Positions 29,027 through 37,964 of a stretch of 64,000 nucleotides of DNA are shown here, one piece after another. The notes below the pieces were generated by a model. That model did no database searches, was not told the DNA's origin, and saw only the letters and a program-made list of their open reading frames with translations. This DNA comes from Actinopolyspora lacussalsi subsp. righensis (lineage in GTDB: Bacteria > Actinomycetota > Actinomycetes > Mycobacteriales > Pseudonocardiaceae): assembly GCF_900116555.1 (NCBI RefSeq), contig NZ_FPAT01000010.1:124001-188000 (forward strand). The letters are read 5' to 3'. Position numbers and translations under genes: made by a program. Every line of letters begins with the position of its first letter. The first letter of the stretch is position 1.

Positions 29027-32000
29027 GACTGCACCACCTGGAGCTGTCGGCCTTCGGTCCGTTCCGGGACCGGCAGCGGATCGACTTCGACGAGCTCGGC
29101 GCCGACGGGCTGTTCCTGCTGCACGGTGACACCGGGGCGGGAAAGACCACCGTGCTCGATGCCGTCACCTTCGCGCTGTACGGCCAGGTGCCCGGTGTCC
29201 GGCACCAGGCCAAGGCGCTGCGCTGCGACACGGCGCCGCCGGAGACACCCACCCGGGTCTCGCTGGAACTGACCGTGCAGGGCTGTCGGATGCGCGTGGA
29301 GCGCAACCCGGAGTACCAACGGCCCAAGAAAAGGGGCGAGGGCACCACCACGGAGAACGCGAAGGCCACGCTGACCTGGCTCGACGAACCTCCCGAGGGT
29401 GAGCCTACCGAGGGGGTCACCCGCCCCAACGACGTCGGTCCGACCGTGGAACGACTGCTGGGGATGGACGTCGGGCAGTTCTGCCAGGTCGTGCTGCTGC
29501 CGCAGGGCGACTTCGCGCGGTTCCTGCGCGCCGACGCCAAGGAGCGGGCCGACCTGCTGGAGGAACTCTTCGACACCCGGCAGTTCTCCCGCGTCGAGGA
29601 CTGGTTCGCCGAGCGACGCAACCAGCGCAGGACCGAGCTGCGCACCGCTAGGGAACACAGCGAGAAGCTGCTGGCCCGGTTCTCCCAGGTCGCTGGCGGC
29701 GAGCCCGGTGAGGACGAGGACCGTGCCGAATGGTTGGACGAGACCGAACGGAGCTTCGCCCGCCGGTACGAGCACGCCCGTGCCGAGGACGAGCGGCTCC
29801 GGCAGCGGCGCGAGCGGGCCGATGAGAAGCTGGTTCAGCAGCGCGAGCTCGCGGACAAGGTGCGACGCGTCCGCGAAGCCCGCGCGGAGCTCGACGAACT
29901 CGCGGCCCTGGCGGAGGAATACCGAACCGCCGGTGCCGAGCTGGACGCGGCCCGCCGCGCCGTGCCCGTGGCCAACGCCGCCCGGGAACTGGACAGCAGC
30001 ACCACTCGACTGCGCGAGGCCGAGCACGAGCTGCACCGGGCCCTGGCCGATTGCCCCGACCACGAATCCGTGGGAGCCGCGCCCGCTGGTAACGGGGCAG
30101 CGGGCAACGGAACCGCCGGAAAGGCGAGCGCCGACACCGAGGAACCGCACGCCCGGTCGCTCCGCTACCACCAGGAAGCGGCCGTGCTGGCCGATCGGGA
30201 GCAGGAGGCCGAGCAGCAGCGCCACGACCGAGCGCGGATCACCGAACTCGACGAGAACATCGCCGCCGACCTCGGCACCGACGCGGAACTCGCACAGCAG
30301 CAGCACCAGCTGCCGGAGGCGCTCGAACAGGCCCGAGCGGCGGCCCACGAAGCCGAACAGGCCCCCGAGCGGCTGGAAACGGTCACCGCCAGGTGTGAGG
30401 AACTGAACGCTGCGCTGGAGGCCGCCCGGCGACTCCCCGAGGCCCAGTCGCGACGCGACACGGCACGCGAACGGGCACGGCACGCCGTCGACGAGCACCA
30501 GAGCGCGCGCGAACAGCTGCAGGACATCCGGGAACGCAGACTCGCGGGCATGGCGGCCGAACTGGCCACCCGACTCGAAACCGACGCGGCCTGCCCGGTC
30601 TGCGGCTCGCGACAACACCCGCACCCGGCCGAGCCGGGCGAGTCGTCCGTCGGCCCCGATGACGAACGGCGGGCACGCGAGACCGAGACCGAGTGCCAGC
30701 AGCGCAGGGACAACGCGCGGGGCGAGCTGGAGGAAGCCGAACGGGAACACACCCGGCTCCGCGAACAGCTCGGCGAACGCACCGAACCGCGACTGCGCGA
30801 GGAGTTCGAGCGGGCCACCGCCGAACGCGACGACCTGCGCGAACTGGCGGACCAGCGGCAGCACCGAGCCGAACGGCTGGCCGAGCTCAACAACCACACC
30901 GAGCGGTTGGCGGCCAGGCGCACCGAACTCGACAAACGGATCAGCGCCGCGCGTTCCGGCCGGGAATCACTCGTCGAGACCGTCGACGAGCGGGAGCAAC
31001 GGCTGCGCGAGGCACGCGGCGAGTTCGACACGGTCACCGCACGACGGCGACACCTGCTCGAACTCGCCGAACGCCTCGAACGCGCGGTGCGGGCACGCTC
31101 CGAACACGACCGGGCGGCGACCCGCGAGAACGAGCAGCGCGAGGCGCTGGCGCGGATCGCCACCGAGAACGGCTTCGACAGCTCCGAGGCGGCGCTGGCG
31201 GCACGGCGGGAACAGCCGCGCATCGACGAACTCGCGGACTGGATCACCGAGGTGGACCGCCGCGACGCAGCGGCCAGGGCCACCCTCGGCGAGCTGCCGG
31301 ACGTCTCCGCCGACACCGAGGTCGACACCGAAGGCGCCGCGGTCGCGGCCGAACAGGCACGGCGGCTGGTCGACGACGCGGCCGGAGTGCTCGGTGACCT
31401 CGACCACCGCAGCGCGCAACTCGCCGAGCTCGGCGAGGAACTGCGACAGTCCTGGAAGGAACTGGCGCCCCTGGAGGAGGAGTTCGCCGAACTCAACGCC
31501 CTGACCGACGTGGTCAACGGTCGAGGACAGAACGCCCGAAAGATGACACTGCGCTCCTACGTGCTCGCCGCACGGCTGGAGGAGGTCGCCGTGGCCGCCA
31601 CCGCCAGGTTGCGGCACATGAGCGACGGGCGTTACGCGTTCGTGCACTCCGACGAGCAGGGCGCGCACGGCAAACGGGGCGGGCTGGACCTGCGCGTGAT
31701 CGACGACTACTCGGGACGCACCCGCTCCACCAAGACGCTGTCCGGCGGTGAGTCGTTCCTCGCCTCGCTGTCGCTGGCTCTGGGACTGGCCGACGTGGTC
31801 AGCTCCGAATCCGGTGGCGCGATGCTCGACACGTTGTTCATCGACGAGGGCTTCGGCACCCTGGACGGGGATACACTCGACCTCGTGATGGACGCGCTGG
31901 ACGAGCTGCGCGCCGGGGGCAGGACGGTCGGCCTGGTGTCGCACGTCGACGAACTGCGGCAGCGTATTCCGGTACGTCTGCGGGTGCGCAAGTCGCGCGG

Positions 32001-32028
32001 CGGTTCGTCACTGGCGATCGAGTCGTAA
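29023..32028 (+). CDS. sbcC: SbcC, Rad50-like ATPase of SbcCD
   Basis: A 1001-residue SMC-type ATPase. N-terminal Walker A LHGDTGAGKTTVLDAVTFALYG (~35-55), then a long Arg/Glu/Ala-rich antiparallel coiled coil (~180-850) broken at ~524 by the zinc hook CPVCGSRQHPHP, which dimerises the complex through zinc. The C-terminus has the ABC signature KTLSGGESFLASLSLALGLAD, Walker B DTLFIDEGFGTLD and a D-loop. GTG start coupled to sbcD. The hairpin at 32041-32076 ends the operon. Confidence 0.95.
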   Translation: MRLHHLELSAFGPFRDRQRIDFDELGADGLFLLHGDTGAGKTTVLDAVTFALYGQVPGVRHQAKALRCDTAPPETPTRVSLELTVQGCRMRVERNPEYQRPKKRGEGTTTENAKATLTWLDEPPEGEPTEGVTRPNDVGPTVERLLGMDVGQFCQVVLLPQGDFARFLRADAKERADLLEELFDTRQFSRVEDWFAERRNQRRTELRTAREHSEKLLARFSQVAGGEPGEDEDRAEWLDETERSFARRYEHARAEDERLRQRRERADEKLVQQRELADKVRRVREARAELDELAALAEEYRTAGAELDAARRAVPVANAARELDSSTTRLREAEHELHRALADCPDHESVGAAPAGNGAAGNGTAGKASADTEEPHARSLRYHQEAAVLADREQEAEQQRHDRARITELDENIAADLGTDAELAQQQHQLPEALEQARAAAHEAEQAPERLETVTARCEELNAALEAARRLPEAQSRRDTARERARHAVDEHQSAREQLQDIRERRLAGMAAELATRLETDAACPVCGSRQHPHPAEPGESSVGPDDERRARETETECQQRRDNARGELEEAEREHTRLREQLGERTEPRLREEFERATAERDDLRELADQRQHRAERLAELNNHTERLAARRTELDKRISAARSGRESLVETVDEREQRLREARGEFDTVTARRRHLLELAERLERAVRARSEHDRAATRENEQREALARIATENGFDSSEAALAARREQPRIDELADWITEVDRRDAAARATLGELPDVSADTEVDTEGAAVAAEQARRLVDDAAGVLGDLDHRSAQLAELGEELRQSWKELAPLEEEFAELNALTDVVNGRGQNARKMTLRSYVLAARLEEVAVAATARLRHMSDGRYAFVHSDEQGAHGKRGGLDLRVIDDYSGRTRSTKTLSGGESFLASLSLALGLADVVSSESGGAMLDTLFIDEGFGTLDGDTLDLVMDALDELRAGGRTVGLVSHVDELRQRIPVRLRVRKSRGGSSLAIES

Positions 32029-32040
32029 CCCCCACCGTGT

Positions 32041-32076
32041 TCATCACCGGCCCCGCCGTGGTCGGGCCGGTGATGA
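32041..32076 (+). terminator. Terminator hairpin after sbcDC
   Basis: TCATCACCGGCCC (32041-32053) pairs perfectly with GGGCCGGTGATGA (32064-32076) over a 10-nt loop, 13 bp after the sbcC stop. Confidence 0.65.
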
Positions 32077-32157
32077 GTTCGGTGTGCCGGTGCGTGAACT
32101 CAACCGAGCAGCGTCGATACCGCGGTCCGGCGCGACCGGGCCGGGAAAGGTCGGTTC

Positions 32158-33504
32158 ATGTCCGAGCTGTCCAGCATGCTGGAGACCCACGATCCGGATG
32201 CTCGCCGCGAGTACATCGTGAACACCCTGGTGGACACCTTCTCCGAACTGATGGAGAACAAGCCCGCCGCCTTCCGCACCAAGTTCCGCAAGATGGCCGC
32301 CTCGCCGTTCGCCTTCTACCGCGGCACGGCCTGCCTGTTCTACTCCGACGTCGCCCGGCTCAAGGACCCGTGGGCCGACGAACGCACCAGCAGGGTCTGG
32401 ATCCAGGGCGACCTGCACGCCGAGAACTTCGGCACCTACATGGACGGCGAAGGCGTGCTGATCTTCGACGTCAACGACTTCGACGAGGCGTACCTCGGAC
32501 ATTTCACCTGGGACCTGCAGCGGTTCGCCGCCAGCCTCGCGCTGCTCGGGTGGAGCAAGGCGCTGCCGGACGAGGACATCGGCGAGTTCATCCGCCGCGC
32601 CACCCGCTCCTACATCGACCAGGTGCGGCAGTTCGTGGCCGGTGACGACGACGCCGCCTTCTCGCTGAACCTCGGCACCACCGACGGGCCGATCCGCGAG
32701 GTACTGCAGCAGGCCCGGCTGCGCAGCAGGGGCGGGCTGCTCGACCGCGAGACCGAGACCGAGGGCTACGACCGCAAGTTCCGTAACGGGGTGGGCGTAC
32801 GCAGGCTCGGCGACGACGAGTACCAGCGCGTCATCGAGGCGTTCCAGCGCTACCTGAGCACGATTCCGCAGGACAAGAAGATGCGCGACATCGCCTACCA
32901 GGTCAAGGACGTGGTGGGGCGCAGCGGTTTCGGCATCGGCAGCGCGGGGCTGCCCGCCTACAGCGTGCTAATCGAGGGCGAGAACGAGGCGCTGGAGAAC
33001 GACCTGATCCTGTCGGTGAAGCAGGGCAACGCGGCCGCGCCCGCGACGGTGGTGCCCGATGAGCGGATCCGGAACTACTTCCTGCACCACGGGCAGCGCA
33101 CCGCGATGTCGCAGCGGGCACTGCAGGCGCACGCCGACGCGCTGCTGGGCTACACCGAGATCGACGGCACCGGCTACGTGGTCTCCGAGGTCTCGCCCTA
33201 CGTGTCCGATCTGGACTGGGGCGAACTCACCGAACCGGATGACATCCGGCCGGTGGTGGACTACCTGGGACGCGCCATCGCCAAGATCCACTGCGTCGCG
33301 GACTCGGACTCGGACCAGACGCTGGTTCCGTTCCAGACCGAGGACGCCATCTCGAAGGTGCTCGAAGGCAGGGAGGAGGAGTTCGCGGACTGGCTCTGCG
33401 ACTTCGCGATGAGCTACGCCGACGTGGTGCGCGACGACTACCGGCTGTTCGTGGAGGCGTTCCGCAACGGTGAGATCGGAGGAGTCACCTCCACTCGCAC
33501 CTGA
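32158..33504 (+). CDS. DUF2252 domain-containing protein (kinase-like fold)
   Basis: A 448-residue protein of the DUF2252 family. FRGTACLFYSDV-type motif (FAFYRGTACLFYSDVARL), then WIQGDLHAENFGTYMDGEG and LIFDVNDFDEAYLGHFTWDLQRFAASLAL, which resemble the HxDxxxxN catalytic loop and the DFD metal-binding segment of aminoglycoside-phosphotransferase-like kinases. The real substrate is unknown. ATG 32158 is preceded by GGGAAAGG. Monocistronic, between the sbcDC terminator and the repeat-rich 33.5-34.1 kb region. Confidence 0.8.
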   Translation: MSELSSMLETHDPDARREYIVNTLVDTFSELMENKPAAFRTKFRKMAASPFAFYRGTACLFYSDVARLKDPWADERTSRVWIQGDLHAENFGTYMDGEGVLIFDVNDFDEAYLGHFTWDLQRFAASLALLGWSKALPDEDIGEFIRRATRSYIDQVRQFVAGDDDAAFSLNLGTTDGPIREVLQQARLRSRGGLLDRETETEGYDRKFRNGVGVRRLGDDEYQRVIEAFQRYLSTIPQDKKMRDIAYQVKDVVGRSGFGIGSAGLPAYSVLIEGENEALENDLILSVKQGNAAAPATVVPDERIRNYFLHHGQRTAMSQRALQAHADALLGYTEIDGTGYVVSEVSPYVSDLDWGELTEPDDIRPVVDYLGRAIAKIHCVADSDSDQTLVPFQTEDAISKVLEGREEEFADWLCDFAMSYADVVRDDYRLFVEAFRNGEIGGVTSTRT

Positions 33505-33530
33505 TCTTGATCGTGCTCCACTCGGGTCGC

Positions 33531-33680
33531 GTAGTCGCTCGCTTGGCGGAACCTCCGGCGGCGCCTCGCTGCGGGTGCCCCGACATCGGGTAGCGACCTA
33601 CACAACGTCGGGGCCGTCCTCGCGAGGCACTCGCCGGAGAACCCGCGGCGGTGCCGATTGCGAAAGTGGTCGCAAGTGGC
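33531..33680 (+). repeat. Dispersed structured element M1, copy 2
   Basis: About 150 bp nearly identical to 10227-10370, including CCCCGACATCGGGTAGCGAC, then CTACACAACGTCGGGG, and the following stretch through CGCGAGGCACTCGCCGGAGA. Like copy 1 it lies immediately downstream of a plus-strand gene in a convergent intergenic region. Confidence 0.8.
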
Positions 33681-33717
33681 CGGGGCCGGTCGTGTACGGG
33701 GTCGGCTAGCCGGCACG

Positions 33718-33795
33718 TGAGGCGGCGCCTTGCTGCGTTGGGCCGCTCTTGAGTAGCGACCTACGCGGCGAGCGGCCCGGCCTTGCAATGCATCC
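33718..33795 (+). repeat. Diverged M1-like hairpin with replaced stem
   Basis: GGGCCGCTC pairs with GAGCGGCCC around the loop TTGAGTAGCGACCTACGCGGC. The loop keeps the M1 core (GTAGCGACCTAC), but the outer stem has an entirely different, still complementary sequence. Outer arms GTGAGGCGGC and GCCTCAC extend the pairing. The compensatory stem change suggests selection on structure. Confidence 0.65.
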
Positions 33796-33835
33796 GCCTC
33801 ACGCACCGGGGACGATCCCGCTGCCGCGCTCATGG

Positions 33836-33858
33836 TCATTTCCCACGAAATCGTCGGA
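33836..33858 (-). repeat. M2 motif (copy 4, inverted)
   Basis: GTCATTTCCCACGAAATCGT then CGG; on the minus strand this is the M2 consensus CGATTTCGTGGGAAATGAC. Confidence 0.7.
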
Positions 33859-33883
33859 ACGGTGCGGGGGTGTGGCGCCAGGT

Positions 33884-33908
33884 GCGTCAATTTCCCACGA
33901 AACCGCCG
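33884..33908 (-). repeat. M2 motif (copy 5, inverted)
   Basis: GCGTCAATTTCCCACGAAAC then CGCC; on the minus strand it reads GGCGGTTTCGTGGGAAATTG. It is paired with copy 4 at a 48-bp offset, close to the 51-bp offset of the pair at 24.9 kb. Confidence 0.7.
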
Positions 33909-33957
33909 GGCGATGGGACGGCGCGGTGCAGAACTCCCACCACATCCGCAGGCCGCA

Positions 33958-34104
33958 CTCCGACCACCCTCGCAGCAGGAGCGGCCGCGGGTTCTCGCGT
34001 GCGGCTCTCGCGAGGAAGGCCCGACGTGGCGTAGGTGGCTACTCGATGTCGGGCCTACCGGAGCGAGAGCCGTGCGAGAGGTTCCGCCACAGCACCAGCT
34101 ACGG
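33958..34104 (-). repeat. Dispersed structured element M1, copy 3 (inverted)
   Basis: Reverse complement of the M1 element, more diverged than copies 1 and 2. Its core on the minus strand is CCCGACATCGAGTAGCCACC then TACGCCACGTCGGG, so the CCCGAC/GTCGGG stem is kept while the loop has drifted. The tail CGACCACCCTCGC corresponds to the unit that became the tandem array at 10.36 kb. It lies just downstream of the minus-strand ogt gene. Confidence 0.75.
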
Positions 34105-34123
34105 AGACCGAGCGGGCACACCA

Positions 34124-34621
34124 TCAACCACCTTCGTGGTCGAGGAGCTGTCGCTTCAGTTCGAGGCCCCAGCGGAATCCGCCCAGCGAGCCGTCGCCGC
34201 GCAGCACCCGGTGGCACGGTACGAACAGTGCCGCCGCGTTGTGCGAACAAGCGGCAGCGGCGGCCCGCACCGCTTCGGGGCGCCCGACCAGCGCCGCGTA
34301 GTCGCGGTAGCTGACGGACTTGCCGCCAGGGATCTCCCGCAGCACCCGCCAGGCCCGTTCCCGGAACGGGCCGGACCGTTGGGAGACCGGGATGTCGGCC
34401 GCCGCGTCCAGCTCGCCCTCGTGATACCGGCGCACGGCGCGGCTCACCTCCCCGAGGTCGGTGGCCTTGCGGATCTCGTGCGGCCGCAGTGATTCCGCTA
34501 TGAGCGGCAGCAGCTGGTCGACGGCGCCGGTCCAACCGGCGGCGAGCACCGTGCCCTCGCCGTCGACCACCGTGGTGAACGGGCCGAAACGGGTGTCCAT
34601 CATGGACCATTTGGCTGTCAT
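34124..34621 (-). CDS. ogt: Methylated-DNA--[protein]-cysteine S-methyltransferase
   Basis: A 165-residue Ogt/AGT suicide repair protein that moves O6-alkyl groups from guanine to its own cysteine. The active-site motif is intact (AAALFVPCHRVLRGDGSLGGFRWG; PCHR), with the upstream winged-helix GGKSVSYRDYAALVGRPEAVRAAA. ATG 34621 overlaps the stop of the upstream alkA gene by 4 bp, so the two repair genes are co-translated. The total length is typical of short actinobacterial Ogt. Confidence 0.93.
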   Translation of the reverse strand: MTAKWSMMDTRFGPFTTVVDGEGTVLAAGWTGAVDQLLPLIAESLRPHEIRKATDLGEVSRAVRRYHEGELDAAADIPVSQRSGPFRERAWRVLREIPGGKSVSYRDYAALVGRPEAVRAAAAACSHNAAALFVPCHRVLRGDGSLGGFRWGLELKRQLLDHEGG

Positions 34622-36156
34622 GTCGGCTCCCTCGTCGTGGATTCGGTGTGGTGTTCGTGGTTCGTCGCGTGTCGGGCGCTCCGGGCGGCCCGCCACAGGT
34701 GCACCGCCGCGTAGGAGCGCCACGGGCTCCACTGCCGCGCGCGGTCGAGCAGCGCGGCGCCGTCGGGCAGGCCCAGCAGCGCGGCGCCGCGTTCCAACGC
34801 GTGATCGGGGAGCGGGAAGCTGTCCGGCTCGCCCAGCACGCGCGTGCTCACGTGATCGGCGGCGCGTTCCCCGAGCCCCGCCGCACGCAGCTCCTCGCGC
34901 AGTTCCACGCCCTCGCGTCCCTCGTCGATCCGCAGCGCACCGCTGGTCAGCGCGGTGGCGAGTCCGCGAATCGCCGACGCGCCGCCGCCGGATCCGGGCA
35001 GCACGCGCTCCGCTCCCTCGGCGAGCGCCTCGGCGGTCGGGAACAGCACGACCTCGCTCGTCCCGTCGAGGGCCGGAACTCGCTCGCCGAGCTCGGCGAT
35101 CAGCTTGGAGAGCTCGGCGCGCCCGTCGCCGGTCGGTCCGGCTCCGTCGACCCCCGATTCGTCGACCCCCGTTTCGGCGAGCAGGGCACGCACCGCGGTT
35201 TCCGCGCCGTCCGCGCTGCCGGGCAGCCGCACTCCCGGGATCTTCGCCACCGTTCCGGCCAGCGCGGGATCCGAGCCGAGCACCTCGTCGACGGCCACCG
35301 GATCGCAGTCCAGGTCGAACAGCCTGCGCAGCCGTGCCACCGCGCTGCCGAGGTCACGGAGTTCGGTCAACCGCAGGGTGACCGCCAGGTGGTCCGTTCG
35401 CGGGGTGAGCTCCGCGACCCCGTGACCATGCGGCAGGCGCAGGGCCCGGCCGTAACCGCTTCCGGTCGTCCACTCCACGCCATCGACGGCAGGACCGAGC
35501 CGGAACCCCAGCGTGCCCGGGGCGTCGAACGGCAGCCGCATCGGCAACCGCAGCCGCAACGTGCCCGCCGGGAGCCCCTCGGGGGAGCGGCGCCGGGTCG
35601 TCCGCACGCGCAGTTCCGTCGGGTTGGTGGCGAACACCTCCCGAACGGTTTCGTTGAACTGGCGCAGGCTCGTGAAGCCGGCGGCGTAGGCGATGTCGGT
35701 GAAGTTCAACTCGGTGGTCGCGATCAGCAGCCGCGCGGTGTGCGCCCGGTGGGCGCGTGCCAGCGCGAGCGGGCCCGCTCCCAGTTCCTCGGTGAGTACC
35801 CGGGTCAGCTGCCGGGTGGAGTAGCCGAGCCGCGCGGCGAGCCCCGACACGCCCTCCCGCTCGACGAGCCCGTCGGTGACCAGCCGCATCGCGCGCCCCG
35901 CGAGGTCGGCCCGCAGGTTCCACTCCGGCGAGCCCGGCACGGCGTCCGGCAGGCAGCGGCGGCACGCGCGGTAACCGGCCTGCTGCGCGGCCGCCGCCGT
36001 GGCGAAGAACTCGACGTTGCCGGACTTCGGGGTGCGCGCGGGACAGGAGGGCCTGCAGTAGATACCGGTGCTGCGCACGCCGGTCACGAAGCATCCGTCG
36101 AACCGGATGTCCCGGGACGCCACGGCGCGGTAGGCCTGTTGCGGTGTGACCAGCAT
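34618..36156 (-). CDS. Ada-type regulator fused to AlkA DNA-3-methyladenine glycosylase
   Basis: A 512-residue three-module protein. Residues ~1-75 are the Ada N-terminal zinc domain with Cys residues in FDGCFVTGVRSTGIYCRPSCPAR and YRACRRCLPDA (methyl-phosphotriester acceptor). Residues ~85-185 are an AraC-type HTH (GLAARLGYSTRQLTRVLTEE, FTDIAYAAGFTSLRQFNETV). Residues ~200-490 are an AlkA N-terminal fold plus HhH glycosylase (RLFDLDCDPVAVDEVLG, KIPGVRLPGSADGAETAVRA). In the glycosylase the typical catalytic-Asp segment is the diverged W-x-PWRSYAAVHLWRA; the family's Asp is usually at the end of this segment and is not seen there. ATG 36156. In an operon with ogt: adaptive-response type repair. 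Confidence 0.9.
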   Translation of the reverse strand: MLVTPQQAYRAVASRDIRFDGCFVTGVRSTGIYCRPSCPARTPKSGNVEFFATAAAAQQAGYRACRRCLPDAVPGSPEWNLRADLAGRAMRLVTDGLVEREGVSGLAARLGYSTRQLTRVLTEELGAGPLALARAHRAHTARLLIATTELNFTDIAYAAGFTSLRQFNETVREVFATNPTELRVRTTRRRSPEGLPAGTLRLRLPMRLPFDAPGTLGFRLGPAVDGVEWTTGSGYGRALRLPHGHGVAELTPRTDHLAVTLRLTELRDLGSAVARLRRLFDLDCDPVAVDEVLGSDPALAGTVAKIPGVRLPGSADGAETAVRALLAETGVDESGVDGAGPTGDGRAELSKLIAELGERVPALDGTSEVVLFPTAEALAEGAERVLPGSGGGASAIRGLATALTSGALRIDEGREGVELREELRAAGLGERAADHVSTRVLGEPDSFPLPDHALERGAALLGLPDGAALLDRARQWSPWRSYAAVHLWRAARSARHATNHEHHTESTTREPT

Positions 36157-36322
36157 GAGTCGAGACTGCCACTGCTCGGCGCGCCCCACTAGCGGAAATC
36201 GGACACGGTGGTTCGGGTGTTCCGGGCCTCCCGAGAGGTTCAGGCGTGGGATTCGGCCCTGGCGAGCGCCGGAGGTGGCGCGGTCGGCTGCGCGATCGGA
36301 GTCCGGCACCTATCTTCGGGGC

Positions 36323-36517
36323 ATGACTAGGGGACGTGACATCGCTCGCTGGTTCGCCGCCGCACTGGCGGCGCTGGCGCTACTGACGGCGGGTTCCTGC
36401 GAGGAGGGCGAGCAGGGCCCCGGTGGCGGGGACCAACAGGAGCAGCAGGACCAGGAGGACGGCGAGCAGGAGGACGGGGAACAGCAGGAGCAGGAGGAGG
36501 ACGGCGGCGGTTACTGA
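36323..36517 (+). CDS. Small secreted or lipoprotein-like acidic protein
   Basis: 64 residues. The N-terminal signal-like helix WFAAALAALALLTAGS precedes a Cys (LTAGSC, an imperfect lipobox), and the rest is a Gln/Glu/Asp/Gly low-complexity tail. It begins 166 bp after the divergent alkA start and ends 126 bp before ychF. Not recognised as a family. It could be a small lipoprotein or a spurious ORF; the clean signal sequence favours a real gene. Confidence 0.45.
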   Translation: MTRGRDIARWFAAALAALALLTAGSCEEGEQGPGGGDQQEQQDQEDGEQEDGEQQEQEEDGGGY

Positions 36518-36643
36518 CACTCCGCCGGGTGATCGCCAACAGTCCCGATGCGCCGAGGGGTTTGCCCCGCGCATCCGGCACGGCGGGCGGTCGACTCGCC
36601 CACCTGACCGTGATCCGAATCGGGCTCCTAGACTTGGACAGCT

Positions 36644-37741
36644 GTGACCCTCACTCTCGGAATCGTCGGCCTGCCCAACGTGGGCAAGTCCACGCTGTTC
36701 AACGCGCTGACCCGCAACGAAGCGGTCGCGGCCAACTACCCGTTCGCGACCATCGAGCCCAACGTCGGTGTGGTTCCGCTGCCGGACCAGCGGCTGGACA
36801 GGCTCGCCGAGATGTTCGACTCGGCGCGCACCGTGCCCGCGACGGTCTCGTTCGTCGACATCGCCGGGATCGTGCAGGGTGCCTCCGAGGGGCAGGGGCT
36901 GGGCAACCAGTTCCTCGCCAACATCCGCGAGGCGGACGCGATCTGCCAGGTGATCCGGGTGTTCGACGACTCGAACGTGGTTCACGTCGATGGGCAGGTG
37001 AACCCGTCCAGCGACATCGAGACCATCAACACCGAGCTCATCCTCGCGGACCTGCAGACCATCGAGAAGGCGCTGCCTCGCCTGGAGAAGGAAGCGCGCA
37101 CCAAGAAGGAGCGCAGGCCCGCCGTGGAGGCCGTGCAGGCCGCCAAGGAGGTGCTGGAGGAGGGCAAGACCCTGTTCTCGGCGGGGCGCGGCACCGAGGT
37201 TCCCGAGCTCGCCGAGCTGAATCTGCTGACCACCAAGCCGTTCCTCTACGTCTTCAACTGTGACGAGGGCGTGCTCTCCGACGAGGCCAAGCTCAAGGAG
37301 CTTCGCGAGCTCGTGGCGCCCGGCGACGCGGTGTTCCTGGACGCCAAGGTCGAGTCGGAGCTGCTGGAGCTGGACGAGGAGTCCGCCCGCGAGCTGCTCT
37401 CCTCGGTGGGGCAGGAGGAGCCGGGACTGAACGCGCTGGCCAGGGCCGGGTTCCACACGCTGGGGCTGCAGACCTACCTCACGGCCGGGCCCAAGGAGGC
37501 CCGCGCCTGGACGATCCGCAAGGGCGCCACCGCGCCGGAGGCCGCCGGTGCCATCCACACCGACTTCCAGCGCGGCTTCATCAAGGCCGAGATCATCTCC
37601 TACGAGGACCTGGTCGAGGCCGGTTCGATGAACGCCGCCCGCTCCGCAGGCAACGTCCGCCTGGAGGGCAAGGAGTACGTGATGCACGACGGCGACGTGG
37701 TGGAGTTCCGTAGCGGACTAGCCTCTGGTGGCAAGAAGTAA
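36644..37741 (+). CDS. ychF: Redox-regulated ATPase YchF (OBG family)
   Basis: A 365-residue P-loop ATPase of the translation-factor-like Obg group. G1 motif GLPNVGKSTLFNALT at the N-terminus, YPFATIEPNVG, G3 DIAGIVQGASEGQGLGNQFL, a coiled-coil insert (~130-190), the NxxD-type variant FNCDEG that gives ATP preference, and the C-terminal TGS domain ending TDFQRGFIKAEIISYEDLVE...EGKEYVMHDGDVVEFR. GTG start at 36644. It marks the right border of the conserved chromosomal block; foreign DNA begins after its stop. Confidence 0.95.
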   Translation: MTLTLGIVGLPNVGKSTLFNALTRNEAVAANYPFATIEPNVGVVPLPDQRLDRLAEMFDSARTVPATVSFVDIAGIVQGASEGQGLGNQFLANIREADAICQVIRVFDDSNVVHVDGQVNPSSDIETINTELILADLQTIEKALPRLEKEARTKKERRPAVEAVQAAKEVLEEGKTLFSAGRGTEVPELAELNLLTTKPFLYVFNCDEGVLSDEAKLKELRELVAPGDAVFLDAKVESELLELDEESARELLSSVGQEEPGLNALARAGFHTLGLQTYLTAGPKEARAWTIRKGATAPEAAGAIHTDFQRGFIKAEIISYEDLVEAGSMNAARSAGNVRLEGKEYVMHDGDVVEFRSGLASGGKK

Positions 37742-37964
37742 TTATGGGTGCCGCGATCTTCCTTCGCCGTTCCTGACCGGTCCGTCGAATCCGGCTCATG
37801 TATAGCACGGGGACGCCGACGAGTCGGGCATAGACCAAGGCATCGGGAGTGTGGCGAGTCGCCCATCAACAGCAACTCCGCACCTTGAGCTTGGATGGCG
37901 ACCGAGTCATGTCAGCAAACGTTGTTAGACGTTCGTGACAGCAGAGCGGAGAGAGGGTCGCATC

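Larger units (their letters stand above)
33505..34123. other. Repeat-filled intergenic region between convergent genes
   Basis: About 620 bp with no gene. It holds one direct and one inverted M1 element, one diverged M1-like hairpin and two inverted M2 motifs. The open frames here are by-products of the repeats. Confidence 0.7.
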
